Part shown: positions 1-5,344 of the stretch, one piece after another
Numbering within the stretch: position 1 is the stretch's first letter
How the letters are laid out: each line of letters starts with the position of its first letter
NCBI RefSeq assembly: GCF_002091755.1
Contig: NZ_BDAI01000027.1
Coordinates: 1 to 9,894, forward strand
Direction: 5' to 3'
DNA length: 9,894 nucleotides
Source of the DNA: Pseudomonas nitroreducens NBRC 12694
GTDB taxonomy: Bacteria; Pseudomonadota; Gammaproteobacteria; Pseudomonadales; Pseudomonadaceae
Notes under the pieces: generated by a model
Told to the model about the DNA's origin: nothing
The model's database searches: none
The model's input: the letters and a program-made list of their open reading frames with translations, nothing else
Made by a program: the position numbers and the translations under genes

Positions 1-36
1 GTGGCGTGCCCCTGAAACTTCGGTTCAACGAGGGAA

Positions 37-127
37 TTTTTCGCCTAAGCGAAAAACCGGATGTCCGGGGCAAGACTTTTTGGTTCCTTTTGTGGCGTTT
101 GACAAAAGGGACTCGCCCGAGGGGGCG
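37..127. repeat. Cluster of four short perfect inverted repeats
   Basis: Four hairpins follow one another. TTTTTCGC (37-44) pairs with GCGAAAAA (49-56) over a CTAA loop. CCGGA (57-61) pairs with TCCGG (64-68). CCTTTTGT (86-93) pairs with ACAAAAGG (102-109) over an 8-nt loop. CGCCC (114-118) pairs with GGGCG (123-127). The last two, with the T-rich lead-in before them, resemble an abundant intergenic repeat I recall from Pseudomonas genomes; the family assignment is from memory. The first hairpin, flanked by T and A runs, could also act as a bidirectional terminator. Confidence 0.5.
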
Positions 128-205
128 AAACAAGAAGTCAGCCTGCACGCCGAAGCGGCGCAGAAATGCCCAAGCCAAGCACCTCGATTCCAACGCATGC
201 CCAGC

Positions 206-243
206 ATGGGTATCGCAAGCTCGCGAAACGCCGCCCGACCCAT
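206..243. repeat. REP-like element with ATGGGT/ACCCAT ends
   Basis: ATGGGT (206-211) and ACCCAT (238-243) are perfect inverted ends around a GC-rich core, followed by CCTACGA. This layout resembles short extragenic palindromes that are frequent in the P. aeruginosa group. Recognition is from memory; copy number in this genome cannot be seen from one window. Confidence 0.45.
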
Positions 244-282
244 CCTACGAATGCACTCATCGACAGGGACGGCAGAGTGCAG

Positions 283-308
283 TTCGCGAGCAAGCTCGCT
301 CCTACGAA
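283..308. repeat. Pseudomonas REP-like palindrome
   Basis: The core GCGAGC (286-291), AA, GCTCGC (294-299) is a perfect 6-bp stem followed by TCCTACGAA. A palindrome ending in GCTCCTACRA is the usual form of the common Pseudomonas REP. It lies immediately beyond the terminator at 313-337, where such elements usually occur, between genes and after a 3' end. Confidence 0.6.
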
Positions 309-312
309 AAGC

Positions 313-337
313 AAAAAGGCCGCCCGAAGGCGGCCTT
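313..337 (-). terminator. Intrinsic terminator of the substrate-binding-protein gene
   Basis: Read on the minus strand, AAGGCCGCC, loop TTCG, GGCGGCCTT form a perfect 9-bp stem with a stable tetraloop, running into a T run (A313-A317 on the plus strand). It starts 21 nt after the stop codon at 359-361. This is a textbook rho-independent terminator and suggests that the gene is not cotranscribed with anything further left. Confidence 0.92.
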
Positions 338-358
338 AGCTGCAACTCAACGGGCAAA

Positions 359-1135
359 TCAGTCCCCGTAGATATCACTCTTGAAGTACTTGCCTTCGAT
401 TTCCTTGTACTTGCCGCTGGCGCGCAGTGCGTCGATGGCGGCGTTGAGTTGGCCGACCAGTTCGGTATTGCCCTTGCGCACCGCAATGCCGGCGCCTTCG
501 CCGAAGTATTTCGGGTCCTTGAACTCCGGACCGATGAAGGCGAAGCCCTTGCCGCGCGGGGTTTCCAGGAAGCCGATTTCGAGCGGGATGGAGTCGGCGA
601 AGGTGCCGTCCAGGCGACCCGCTAGCAGGTCCAGGTAGATCTCGTCCTGGCTGGTGTAGCGCACCACGTTGGCGCCGGCCTTGCCCAGCACTTCGGTGGC
701 GAAGCGGTCGGCGGTGGAGCCGCGCTGCACGCCGATGTTCTTGCCCTTGAGCTGGCTGAACTGCTCGTCCAGCTGCGAGCCTTCCTTCATCACCAGGCGG
801 CCCGGGGTGAAGTAGTACTTGTGGGTGAAGTCCACCGAGTGCTTGCGCTCTTCGGTGATGGTGATGGAGGACAGCGCGGCGTCGATCTTGCGCACCTTCA
901 GCGAGGGGATCAGGCCGTCGTATTCCTGCTCGACCCACTGGCATTTGCGCTTCATCTCTTCGCACAGCGCATTGCCGATGTCGTAGTCGAAGCCGGCGAT
1001 GCCGCCTTCAGGGGTCTTGTAGGCGAAGGGCGGGTACGCCGCCTCGATGCCGATGCGCAGCGGCTTGTCGTCGGCGTGGGAGAAGGTGGCGAAAGCGGCC
1101 AGCATCAGGCCGCCCAGCAGGGCTTTGCGATTCAT
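359..1135 (-). CDS. Periplasmic basic amino acid ABC transporter substrate-binding protein
   Basis: The 258-aa protein belongs to the HisJ/ArgT/AotJ family (SBP_bac_3) and would capture a polar, probably basic, amino acid in the periplasm for an ABC importer. Residues 1-21 form a Sec signal peptide (Arg-Lys n-region, hydrophobic core, cleavage after Ser-His-Ala). Family landmarks keep HisJ spacing with a constant offset of 20: Cys58/Cys65 match the HisJ disulfide; Glu31, Ser90, Thr92, Arg97 and Asp181 match ligand residues Asp11, Ser70, Ser72, Arg77 and Asp161. The C-terminus KYFKSDIYGD is typical. ATG at 1135 is chosen over in-frame starts at 1153 and 1255 because GGAG (1143-1146) lies 7 nt upstream and only this start exposes the signal peptide. 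No permease or ATPase gene is in view. Arginine, lysine, ornithine or histidine as ligand is inferred. It resembles what I recall of PAO1 PA3865, near the PAO1 nar locus. Confidence 0.93.
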   Translation of the reverse strand: MNRKALLGGLMLAAFATFSHADDKPLRIGIEAAYPPFAYKTPEGGIAGFDYDIGNALCEEMKRKCQWVEQEYDGLIPSLKVRKIDAALSSITITEERKHSVDFTHKYYFTPGRLVMKEGSQLDEQFSQLKGKNIGVQRGSTADRFATEVLGKAGANVVRYTSQDEIYLDLLAGRLDGTFADSIPLEIGFLETPRGKGFAFIGPEFKDPKYFGEGAGIAVRKGNTELVGQLNAAIDALRASGKYKEIEGKYFKSDIYGD

Positions 1136-1327
1136 CGATGAACTCCGTGGCATGTTCGGTGACAGGGCCGGGCGGCCGGCCGCTGCGTCTTGGCAGAGAA
1201 GTATCGGTGTCTTGTGATTCGTCCAGGGGCGCAACGTGGCGCGTTGCAGCGGCATTGCCTTGCCCTGACCCAGGCGACCAGCTTGTTATCGTTCGTCCAC
1301 GCGCACTGGCGCGTAAACTTAAAATCC

Positions 1328-1356
1328 AATCTGGACTAAAAAGTACACAACGTCAA
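1328..1356 (-). promoter_or_regulatory. Possible sigma-70 promoter of the binding-protein gene
   Basis: On the minus strand TTGACG (1356-1351) is a good -35 match. A 17-nt spacer leads to CAGATT (1333-1328), which is a poor -10 with 3 of 6 consensus bases. The surroundings are the most AT-rich part of the intergenic region. If used, the leader would be about 185 nt. The -35 is persuasive and the -10 is not, so the exact site is uncertain. Confidence 0.3.
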
Positions 1357-1541
1357 TCGCCCTGCGACCGCACGGCACACTCCCTTTTGCGACCGCAGCC
1401 CTACTCCTTCGGAGGAATGTCGCGCGCTGGGCTACAGCCTTAGTCTGGGAAGCGTTCCAAGGCGATCCGAGGAGGATTCGAAACGATTCTTTCGCATGAT
1501 TTACCGTAGCTTCCACGGTTATACCTTTGGCAGATGCCCAG

Positions 1542-1581
1542 AGCCCCCGCGATACGCTCATGTCGCAGGGGCTTTTCTTTT
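1542..1581 (+). terminator. Orphan plus-strand intrinsic terminator
   Basis: AGCCCC-C-GCGA (1542-1552) pairs with TCGC-A-GGGGCT (1563-1573): an 11-position stem with one mismatch and a 10-nt loop, directly followed by a T-rich tract (TTTTCTTTTG region, 1573-1582). On the minus strand the same hairpin is followed by CTGGGC, with no U tract, so it is directional. No plus-strand protein gene precedes it; it may end a small RNA or a lost gene. No convincing plus-strand promoter was found between 1336 and 1530. Confidence 0.7.
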
Positions 1582-1626
1582 GTTTGGAGTAAAGCGCTGC
1601 GCTTGAAAACCTGGAGCAAGGGCCGC

Positions 1627-1661
1627 CCTCACCCCAACCCTCTCCCAAGGGGAGAGGGGGC
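1627..1661. repeat. CCCTCTCCC hairpin repeat, copy 1
   Basis: CCCTCTCCC (1638-1646), AAG, GGGAGAGGG (1650-1658) make a perfect 9-bp stem, preceded by CCTCACCCCAA and followed by GGC. It matches a widespread intergenic palindrome of Pseudomonas and related proteobacteria (from memory). Its orientation is the same as copy 2 at 2765-2801. Confidence 0.75.
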
Positions 1662-1719
1662 TGATCGGCGTGGAGGCAGAGTTCAGCGTTAGCTGGCGAT
1701 GGATGCAAGCAAGGCAAAG

Positions 1720-1738
1720 GGCGGGCGCAAGGCCCGCC
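1720..1738 (-). terminator. Probable moaA terminator
   Basis: On the minus strand GGCGGGC (1738-1732), loop CTTGC, GCCCGCC (1726-1720) form a perfect 7-bp GC stem, starting 14 nt after the moaA stop and followed by CTTTGCCTTG. The U tract is weak, so termination may be partial; it would mark the end of the nar-ppiC-moaA transcript. Confidence 0.55.
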
Positions 1739-1752
1739 AAGGGAGGTCTGTT

Positions 1753-2739
1753 TCAGCCGCCGCTGAGGTTCATGAAGCGCAGCACCTGCACGTCGCCAAC
1801 GCTGAATTCGTGGCGGGCCGGCTTGCGCTGCAGGGCGCCGCGCAGGGCCTCGAGAACGGGCTCGTCATGCAGCGGATGGCGGCGCAGCAGGCCGCGCAGG
1901 TCCAGGGAGTTTTCGTGGCCCAGGCACAGGAGCAGGCGACCTTCGGCGGTCAGTCGCAGGCGATTGCAGGTCGAGCAGAAGTTATGCGAATGCGGCGAGA
2001 TGAAGCCGATACGCGGGCCCGGATGCTGGGCCAGGCGCACGTAGCGCGCGGGGCCGCCGCTGTGTTCGGCGCTGTCCAGCAGTTCGTGGTGTTCGGCGAT
2101 CAGCGCGCGGACTTCATCGCTGGAGCAGAAGCTTTCCTCACGCTCGCGGCCCACCTGGCCCAGCGGCATTTCCTCGATGAAGCTGATGTCCAGCCCATGG
2201 GCGATGGCGTAGTCCACCAGCGCCGGTACCTCGTCGGCGTTGCGGCCTTTCATCACTACGCAGTTGAGCTTGATGCGCTCGAAGCCGGCCTGCTGGGCGG
2301 CGTCGATACCGCGCAGCACCTGTTCCAGGCGACCGGTGCGAGTGATGGCGGCGAAGCGCTGCGGATCGAGGGTGTCGAGGCTGATGTTGAGGCGGGAAAG
2401 ACCGGCGGCCTTCAGATCGCCGGCCAAACGGGTGAGCTGCGAGCCGTTGCTGGTCATGCACAGTTCGCGCAGGCCGGGCAGCGCAGCAAGGCGTTCGCAG
2501 AGGTGGACGATGCCGGGGCGCACCAGCGGTTCGCCGCCGGTAAGGCGCAGCTTCTTCACGCCGCGCTCGACGAAGAGCCGAGCTACCCGTTCGATCTCTT
2601 CCAGGGTCAATACCTGCTGGCGCGGCAGGAAGCGCATGTTTTCCGACATGCAGTAGACGCAGCGGAAGTCGCAGCGGTCGGTCACGGACAGGCGCAGGTA
2701 GTCGATCTTGCGGCCTTGGCCGTCGATCCATTCGGACAT
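1753..2739 (-). CDS. moaA: GTP 3',8-cyclase MoaA (molybdenum cofactor biosynthesis)
   Basis: The 328-aa radical SAM enzyme carries out the first step of molybdopterin synthesis, rearranging GTP to 3',8-cyclo-7,8-dihydro-GTP, which MoaC then converts to cyclic pyranopterin monophosphate. Visible marks are the SAM-cluster motif Cys23-x3-Cys27-x2-Cys30, GGEP at 68-71, the second cluster Cys255-x2-Cys258-x13-Cys272 that binds GTP, and the terminal Gly-Gly (327-328) needed for MoaA activity. ATG at 2739 is chosen because AAGGAG (2748-2753) lies 8 nt upstream; the longer open frame to 2868 runs through an intergenic repeat and is discounted. It sits 221 bp after the parvulin gene on the same strand, and the product's pathway supplies Mo-bisPGD to NarG. 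Pseudomonas often has more than one moaA; placement beside nar suggests this copy serves anaerobic nitrate respiration (inference). Confidence 0.97.
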   Translation of the reverse strand: MSEWIDGQGRKIDYLRLSVTDRCDFRCVYCMSENMRFLPRQQVLTLEEIERVARLFVERGVKKLRLTGGEPLVRPGIVHLCERLAALPGLRELCMTSNGSQLTRLAGDLKAAGLSRLNISLDTLDPQRFAAITRTGRLEQVLRGIDAAQQAGFERIKLNCVVMKGRNADEVPALVDYAIAHGLDISFIEEMPLGQVGREREESFCSSDEVRALIAEHHELLDSAEHSGGPARYVRLAQHPGPRIGFISPHSHNFCSTCNRLRLTAEGRLLLCLGHENSLDLRGLLRRHPLHDEPVLEALRGALQRKPARHEFSVGDVQVLRFMNLSGG

Positions 2740-2764
2740 GGTTTTAGCTCCTTGGACACCACTA

Positions 2765-2801
2765 CCCCTCACCCCAGCCCTCTCCCAGAGGGAGAGGGGG
2801 C
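2765..2801. repeat. CCCTCTCCC hairpin repeat, copy 2
   Basis: CCCTCTCCC (2778-2786), AGA, GGGAGAGGG (2790-2798) form a perfect 9-bp stem preceded by CCCCTCACCCCAG. It is in the moaA-ppiC gap, upstream of the moaA ribosome binding site, and is inverted relative to copy 3 at 2898-2949. Confidence 0.8.
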
Positions 2802-2897
2802 AGATCGAAGCGGCGGCGAGTACGACTCTCGCCTGACGTTGCAACAAAGGAAGTGCCGATGCGCACACCGATACGACCTCTCATAGGGCAGAGGACA

Positions 2898-2949
2898 GCC
2901 CCCTCTCCCTCCGGAGCGGGGCGCGTAGCCAGGGTTGGGGTGAGGGGGC
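2898..2949. repeat. CCCTCTCCC repeat, copy 3, inverted variant
   Basis: This copy reads GCCCCCTCTCCC (2898-2909) at one end and AGGGTTGGGGTGAGGGG (2931-2947) at the other, so it is the same element in opposite orientation to copies 1 and 2. Its centre has diverged or gained about 20 bases, and the short CCCTCTCCC/GGGAGAGGG hairpin is lost. Its two ends instead complement copy 2: 12 of 12 inner bases and 16 of 17 outer bases. Confidence 0.75.
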
Positions 2950-2960
2950 TGCGTAACAGA

Positions 2961-3779
2961 TCATTGCACCAGCGGCGACTCCGCCCCGTCGAAGACGAAA
3001 CCATCAATCCGCGCCTCGCCGGCCAGCACGCTGATGTACTGGCTGACGGCGCGCTGCAGCACCTGGGCGCGAAGGTAGCCGGCGATACGCGGGCGCGCCT
3101 GCTGGAAGTCCAGCGGCTCTCCGCCTTCACGCTCTAGCAACTCGACCACGTGCAGGCCGTAGCGGCTTTCCAGCGGATGACCAAGCAGGCCGGGTTGCTG
3201 TTGCAGCAGGCGCTTCTCGAACTCGGGAACGGTCTGTCCCGGTTCGATCCAGCCCAGTTCACCGCCCTCGTCTTTCGACGGGCAGTCGGAGAAGCGCATG
3301 GCCTTTTCGGCGAAGCGTTCGGGGTGCTCGCGCAGTTCGGCGAGCAGTTCCTCGGCCTGTTCGCGGGACTTGGCGCGGCCTTCCAGGTCATCCGGCGCGC
3401 AGCCGAGCAGCACATGGCGCAGACGCATGCGCCAGGGCGAGGTCAGGCGAGTCGGGTTGGCTTCGTACCATTGCCGGCAGCTGGCTTCGTCGGCCTCGGG
3501 TACGCCGACTTCACGGTCGATCAGGGCGCGGATATTCGCCTCTTCGGCGGCCTCGCCCTCCTCGACCTGCCCCATCACGCCAAGCTCTGCGGCGCGTTGC
3601 ACCAGCAGTTGGCGCACCACCAGGGCACGGCAGGCGGAGTACAGCGCCTCGGCGTGGCTGGCGGCAGGATGGTATTGCAGCTCGCGGGCCAGTTCGTCCT
3701 CGGCGATGGCGACGCCGTTGACAGAGATGGCAGGCAGCTCGACGTGTTCGACCTTGGCTTCGTAGTGGGAGCAACTCAT
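2961..3779 (-). CDS. NifM/PpiC-type parvulin peptidyl-prolyl cis-trans isomerase
   Basis: The 272-aa protein should catalyse cis-trans isomerisation of prolyl bonds or act as a folding helper. Residues about 20-110 are a helical, Glu/Ala-rich N-domain like SurA/NifM. A parvulin domain follows from about 117 to 216, with the family blocks RLRHVLL, FSDCPSKDEGGELGW, VPEFE and GLHVVELLER in order. There is no signal peptide or membrane segment, so it is predicted cytoplasmic, unlike SurA or PpiD. The ATG at 3779 is preceded by a strong GGAGGT (3787-3792) at 7 nt. It sits 118 bp after narI and before moaA; I recall the same arrangement in P. aeruginosa (PA3871). NifM is known to help mature the Fe-S protein NifH, so a role in NarGHI assembly is a reasonable inference, but nothing in the sequence proves the client. 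Confidence 0.9.
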   Translation of the reverse strand: MSCSHYEAKVEHVELPAISVNGVAIAEDELARELQYHPAASHAEALYSACRALVVRQLLVQRAAELGVMGQVEEGEAAEEANIRALIDREVGVPEADEASCRQWYEANPTRLTSPWRMRLRHVLLGCAPDDLEGRAKSREQAEELLAELREHPERFAEKAMRFSDCPSKDEGGELGWIEPGQTVPEFEKRLLQQQPGLLGHPLESRYGLHVVELLEREGGEPLDFQQARPRIAGYLRAQVLQRAVSQYISVLAGEARIDGFVFDGAESPLVQ

Positions 3780-3797
3780 TTCGATTACCTCCAGTAA

Positions 3798-3846
3798 CCC
3801 TCTCCCCGACCCTCTAACTGGGCGTCCCCCCCATGAAGGGAGAGGG
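3798..3846. repeat. CCCTCTCCC repeat, copy 4, with expanded centre
   Basis: CCCTCTCCC (3798-3806) and GGGAGAGGG (3838-3846) are the same arms as in copies 1 and 2, but are separated by 31 bases instead of 3. A partial second CCCTCT at 3810-3815 lies inside. It fills the narI-ppiC gap and ends just beside the ppiC ribosome binding site. Confidence 0.7.
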
Positions 3847-3863
3847 GGAAGAGCATCAGGTAG

Positions 3864-3891
3864 GGCGAATAACGCGCCAGCGTTATCCGCC
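3864..3891 (-). repeat. 12-bp stem-loop just after narI
   Basis: On the minus strand GGCGGATAACGC, loop TGGC, GCGTTATTCGCC form a 12-bp stem with one G-U pair, beginning 7 nt after the narI stop codon. No U tract follows, so it is not a classic intrinsic terminator; it could protect the narGHJI mRNA 3' end or attenuate read-through to ppiC. The sequence also resembles a GGCGAATAAC-type intergenic palindrome common in Pseudomonas (from memory). Confidence 0.65.
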
Positions 3892-3897
3892 GTTTCA

Positions 3898-4584
3898 TCA
3901 CACGGCGCGACGCTTGGTACGGACGACCTGGTAGCGGCGGCCGAAGTACCACACCGGAGCGCTGACGATGTGCACCAGGCGGGTGAAGGGGAACAGCACG
4001 AACAGGGTCAGGCCCAGGGTCACGTGCAGCTTGTAGACCAGCGATACCGGCGCGATGGCCTCGGCCGCGGCCAGCGGCTGGAAGGTGACGATGGACTGCG
4101 CCCAGTTGGCGAGCATGACCATCACCGAACCATCAAGGTGATGGGTGGAGGCGACGATGGTCGACAGGCCGAGGATCAGCTGGACATAGAGCACCAGCAG
4201 GATCATCAGGTCCGACGCATTCCCCGTGGCGCGTACGCGCTCGTTAGTCAGGCGGCGCAGGATCAGGCCGGTCAGGCCGATGAAGCAGAGGATGCCGAAG
4301 AAGCCGCCGGAGACCATCGCCAGCAGTTGCTTCTGCTCGGTGCTGATCAGGTGCTCGTAGACCGCGTGCGGGGTCAGCAGGCCGACGAAGTGGCCGGCGA
4401 GGATGAACAGCACGCCGACGTGGAACAGGTTGCTGTAGACCCGCATGCCCTTCTTGCTCAGCATCTGGCTGGAGCCGGCTTTCCAGGTGTATTGCGAGAG
4501 GTCGAAGCGCGCCCAGCTGCCGATCAGGCAGATGGCGAGCGCGACGTAGGGGTAGATCCCGAACGCTAGAAGATCGAGGGACAT
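3898..4584 (-). CDS. narI: Respiratory nitrate reductase gamma subunit NarI (cytochrome b)
   Basis: The 228-aa integral membrane subunit oxidises quinol at the periplasmic side and passes electrons through two b haems to NarH, generating proton motive force. About five hydrophobic segments are visible, at roughly 4-24, 53-70, 90-109, 126-146 and 183-203. Haem ligands are at His55, His65, His187 and His205, matching E. coli NarI His56, His66, His187 and His205. The C-terminus is basic (VVRTKRRAV) and probably cytoplasmic. The start at 4584 is chosen for AAGGAG (4592-4597) 7 nt upstream and the typical first helix; the longer frame into narJ is discounted. The ATG comes 2 nt after the narJ TGA, so the two are probably translationally coupled. 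It is the last structural subunit; a stem-loop follows its stop. Confidence 0.97.
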   Translation of the reverse strand: MSLDLLAFGIYPYVALAICLIGSWARFDLSQYTWKAGSSQMLSKKGMRVYSNLFHVGVLFILAGHFVGLLTPHAVYEHLISTEQKQLLAMVSGGFFGILCFIGLTGLILRRLTNERVRATGNASDLMILLVLYVQLILGLSTIVASTHHLDGSVMVMLANWAQSIVTFQPLAAAEAIAPVSLVYKLHVTLGLTLFVLFPFTRLVHIVSAPVWYFGRRYQVVRTKRRAV

Positions 4585-4586
4585 GT

Positions 4587-5339
4587 TCAGACTCCTTCTC
4601 TGGCCGCCCGGTACTGCATCTGCGGCACCGGCTGGGCGACCCACTGCATGGGTTGTTCGGCGGACGTGGAGACGCGGCGAGCGCTGGTGGACGGGCAACC
4701 AACGGCGGGCTCGGTGAAGCTCACCGGGGTTTCCTCCCAGGCCTTGTCGATGGCCTCCAGGCTGTCGTCGCGCACTTCCTGCTCGCGGTCGCGCTTGAGC
4801 GCGCCGAGGTCGGGCTGCTCGCCGGACAGTTCCAGCAGGCTGCGGAAGACCGCCGCATAGCCGCTGCCGCGCTCTTCCAGGCGCAGGGCGATCAGCGCGA
4901 GGATGTGCGCGACTTCGGCCAGGCCGGCGCGGGCCGACTCGGCGTCCTGCAGGGCGAGGAACTCCAGGTACAGCGGCAGGTAGTCCGGCAGCTCGTTGAC
5001 GTCGATGACCAGGCCCGCCTGGGTGTAGCGGTCCATCAGGTCGACCATCGCCTGGCCGCGGTCACGGCTTTCGCCGTGCACGTGTTCGAAGAGCAGCAGC
5101 GAGACCGAGCGACCGCGCTCGAACAGGCCGTCGTAGCTCGCCTGCACATCGAGGATGTCGCCCTTGCACAGCTCGTTGAGCAGCGCGGCGAGGCCGTCGC
5201 GCTGCTGTTCGGGCAGGTTGCAGGTGCGGATCAGGGCATGCAGGGCCAGGCTTTCCTCACGCAGTTCAACGCGCGGGTAGTCCAGCATCAGCGCGCTGAG
5301 CTTGAGCAGTTGGCTGTGACTTTCCATTGAGATGGCCAT
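4587..5339 (-). CDS. narJ: Nitrate reductase assembly chaperone NarJ
   Basis: The 250-aa cytoplasmic chaperone of the NarJ/TorD (redox enzyme maturation) family is not part of the final enzyme. It binds apo-NarGH, keeps it off the membrane until Mo-bisPGD and the Fe-S clusters are inserted, then permits docking on NarI. The helical body carries the family block YDGLFERGRSVSLLLFEHVH (69-88) and ELPDYLPLYLEFL (116-128). Residues about 202-250 form a Pro/Ser/Gln-rich tail that looks disordered and makes the protein slightly longer than E. coli NarJ (about 236 aa). The start at 5339 (MAISMES) is preferred over the ATG at 5327 because AGGAG (5348-5352) lies 8 nt before it. The gap after the narH stop is 5 bp. 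Confidence 0.95.
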   Translation of the reverse strand: MAISMESHSQLLKLSALMLDYPRVELREESLALHALIRTCNLPEQQRDGLAALLNELCKGDILDVQASYDGLFERGRSVSLLLFEHVHGESRDRGQAMVDLMDRYTQAGLVIDVNELPDYLPLYLEFLALQDAESARAGLAEVAHILALIALRLEERGSGYAAVFRSLLELSGEQPDLGALKRDREQEVRDDSLEAIDKAWEETPVSFTEPAVGCPSTSARRVSTSAEQPMQWVAQPVPQMQYRAAREGV

Positions 5340-5344
5340 GGTCG

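Larger units (their letters stand above)
1..358. other. Non-coding, hairpin-rich intergenic region
   Basis: No convincing gene is visible here. Open frames on both strands have no family resemblance, no good ribosome binding site, and run across palindromes. The stretch holds stacked inverted repeats at about 37-127, two Pseudomonas-type REP-like elements (206-243 and 283-308), and the terminator of the substrate-binding-protein gene at 313-337. It probably forms the spacer after that gene; the next gene lies beyond base 1. Confidence 0.7.
1136..1752. other. 617-bp non-coding region between moaA and the binding-protein gene
   Basis: No protein gene is supported. Short open frames on both strands lack family resemblance. 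From high to low coordinates it holds the probable moaA terminator (1720-1738), a CCCTCTCCC hairpin repeat (1627-1661), an intrinsic terminator on the plus strand (1542-1581) with no recognisable gene ahead of it, then a possible promoter (1328-1356) and long leader of the binding-protein gene. The leader contains hairpins at 1299-1314 (ACGCGC/GCGCGT), 1231-1247 (GCAACG/CGTTGC) and a 12-bp palindrome GCGGCCGGCCGC at 1172-1183. Confidence 0.7.

Noticed and set aside
1136..1255. 40-residue N-terminal extension of the substrate-binding protein from an ATG at 1255
   Set aside because: It would bury the signal peptide, lacks a ribosome binding site and crosses leader hairpins. The ATG at 1135 has GGAG at 7 nt.
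1374..1390. Sigma-54-like GGCAC...TTGC on the plus strand as the start of the possible sRNA
   Set aside because: The GG and GC elements are 15 bases apart instead of the required 12, so it does not fit a -24/-12 promoter.
1699..2886. 395-codon open frame on the plus strand opposite moaA
   Set aside because: It runs through the repeat at 2765-2801 and its residues mirror MoaA codons; moaA has all catalytic motifs on the minus strand.
2740..2960. Anr/FNR box or separate promoter for moaA
   Set aside because: No TTGAT-N4-ATCAA-like site and no convincing -35/-10 pair was found in the gap; the strong features there are the repeats.
1627..3846. CRISPR array from repeated CCCTCTCCC units
   Set aside because: The spacing is irregular, the copies differ in orientation and loop length, and genes lie between them; this is a dispersed palindromic repeat.
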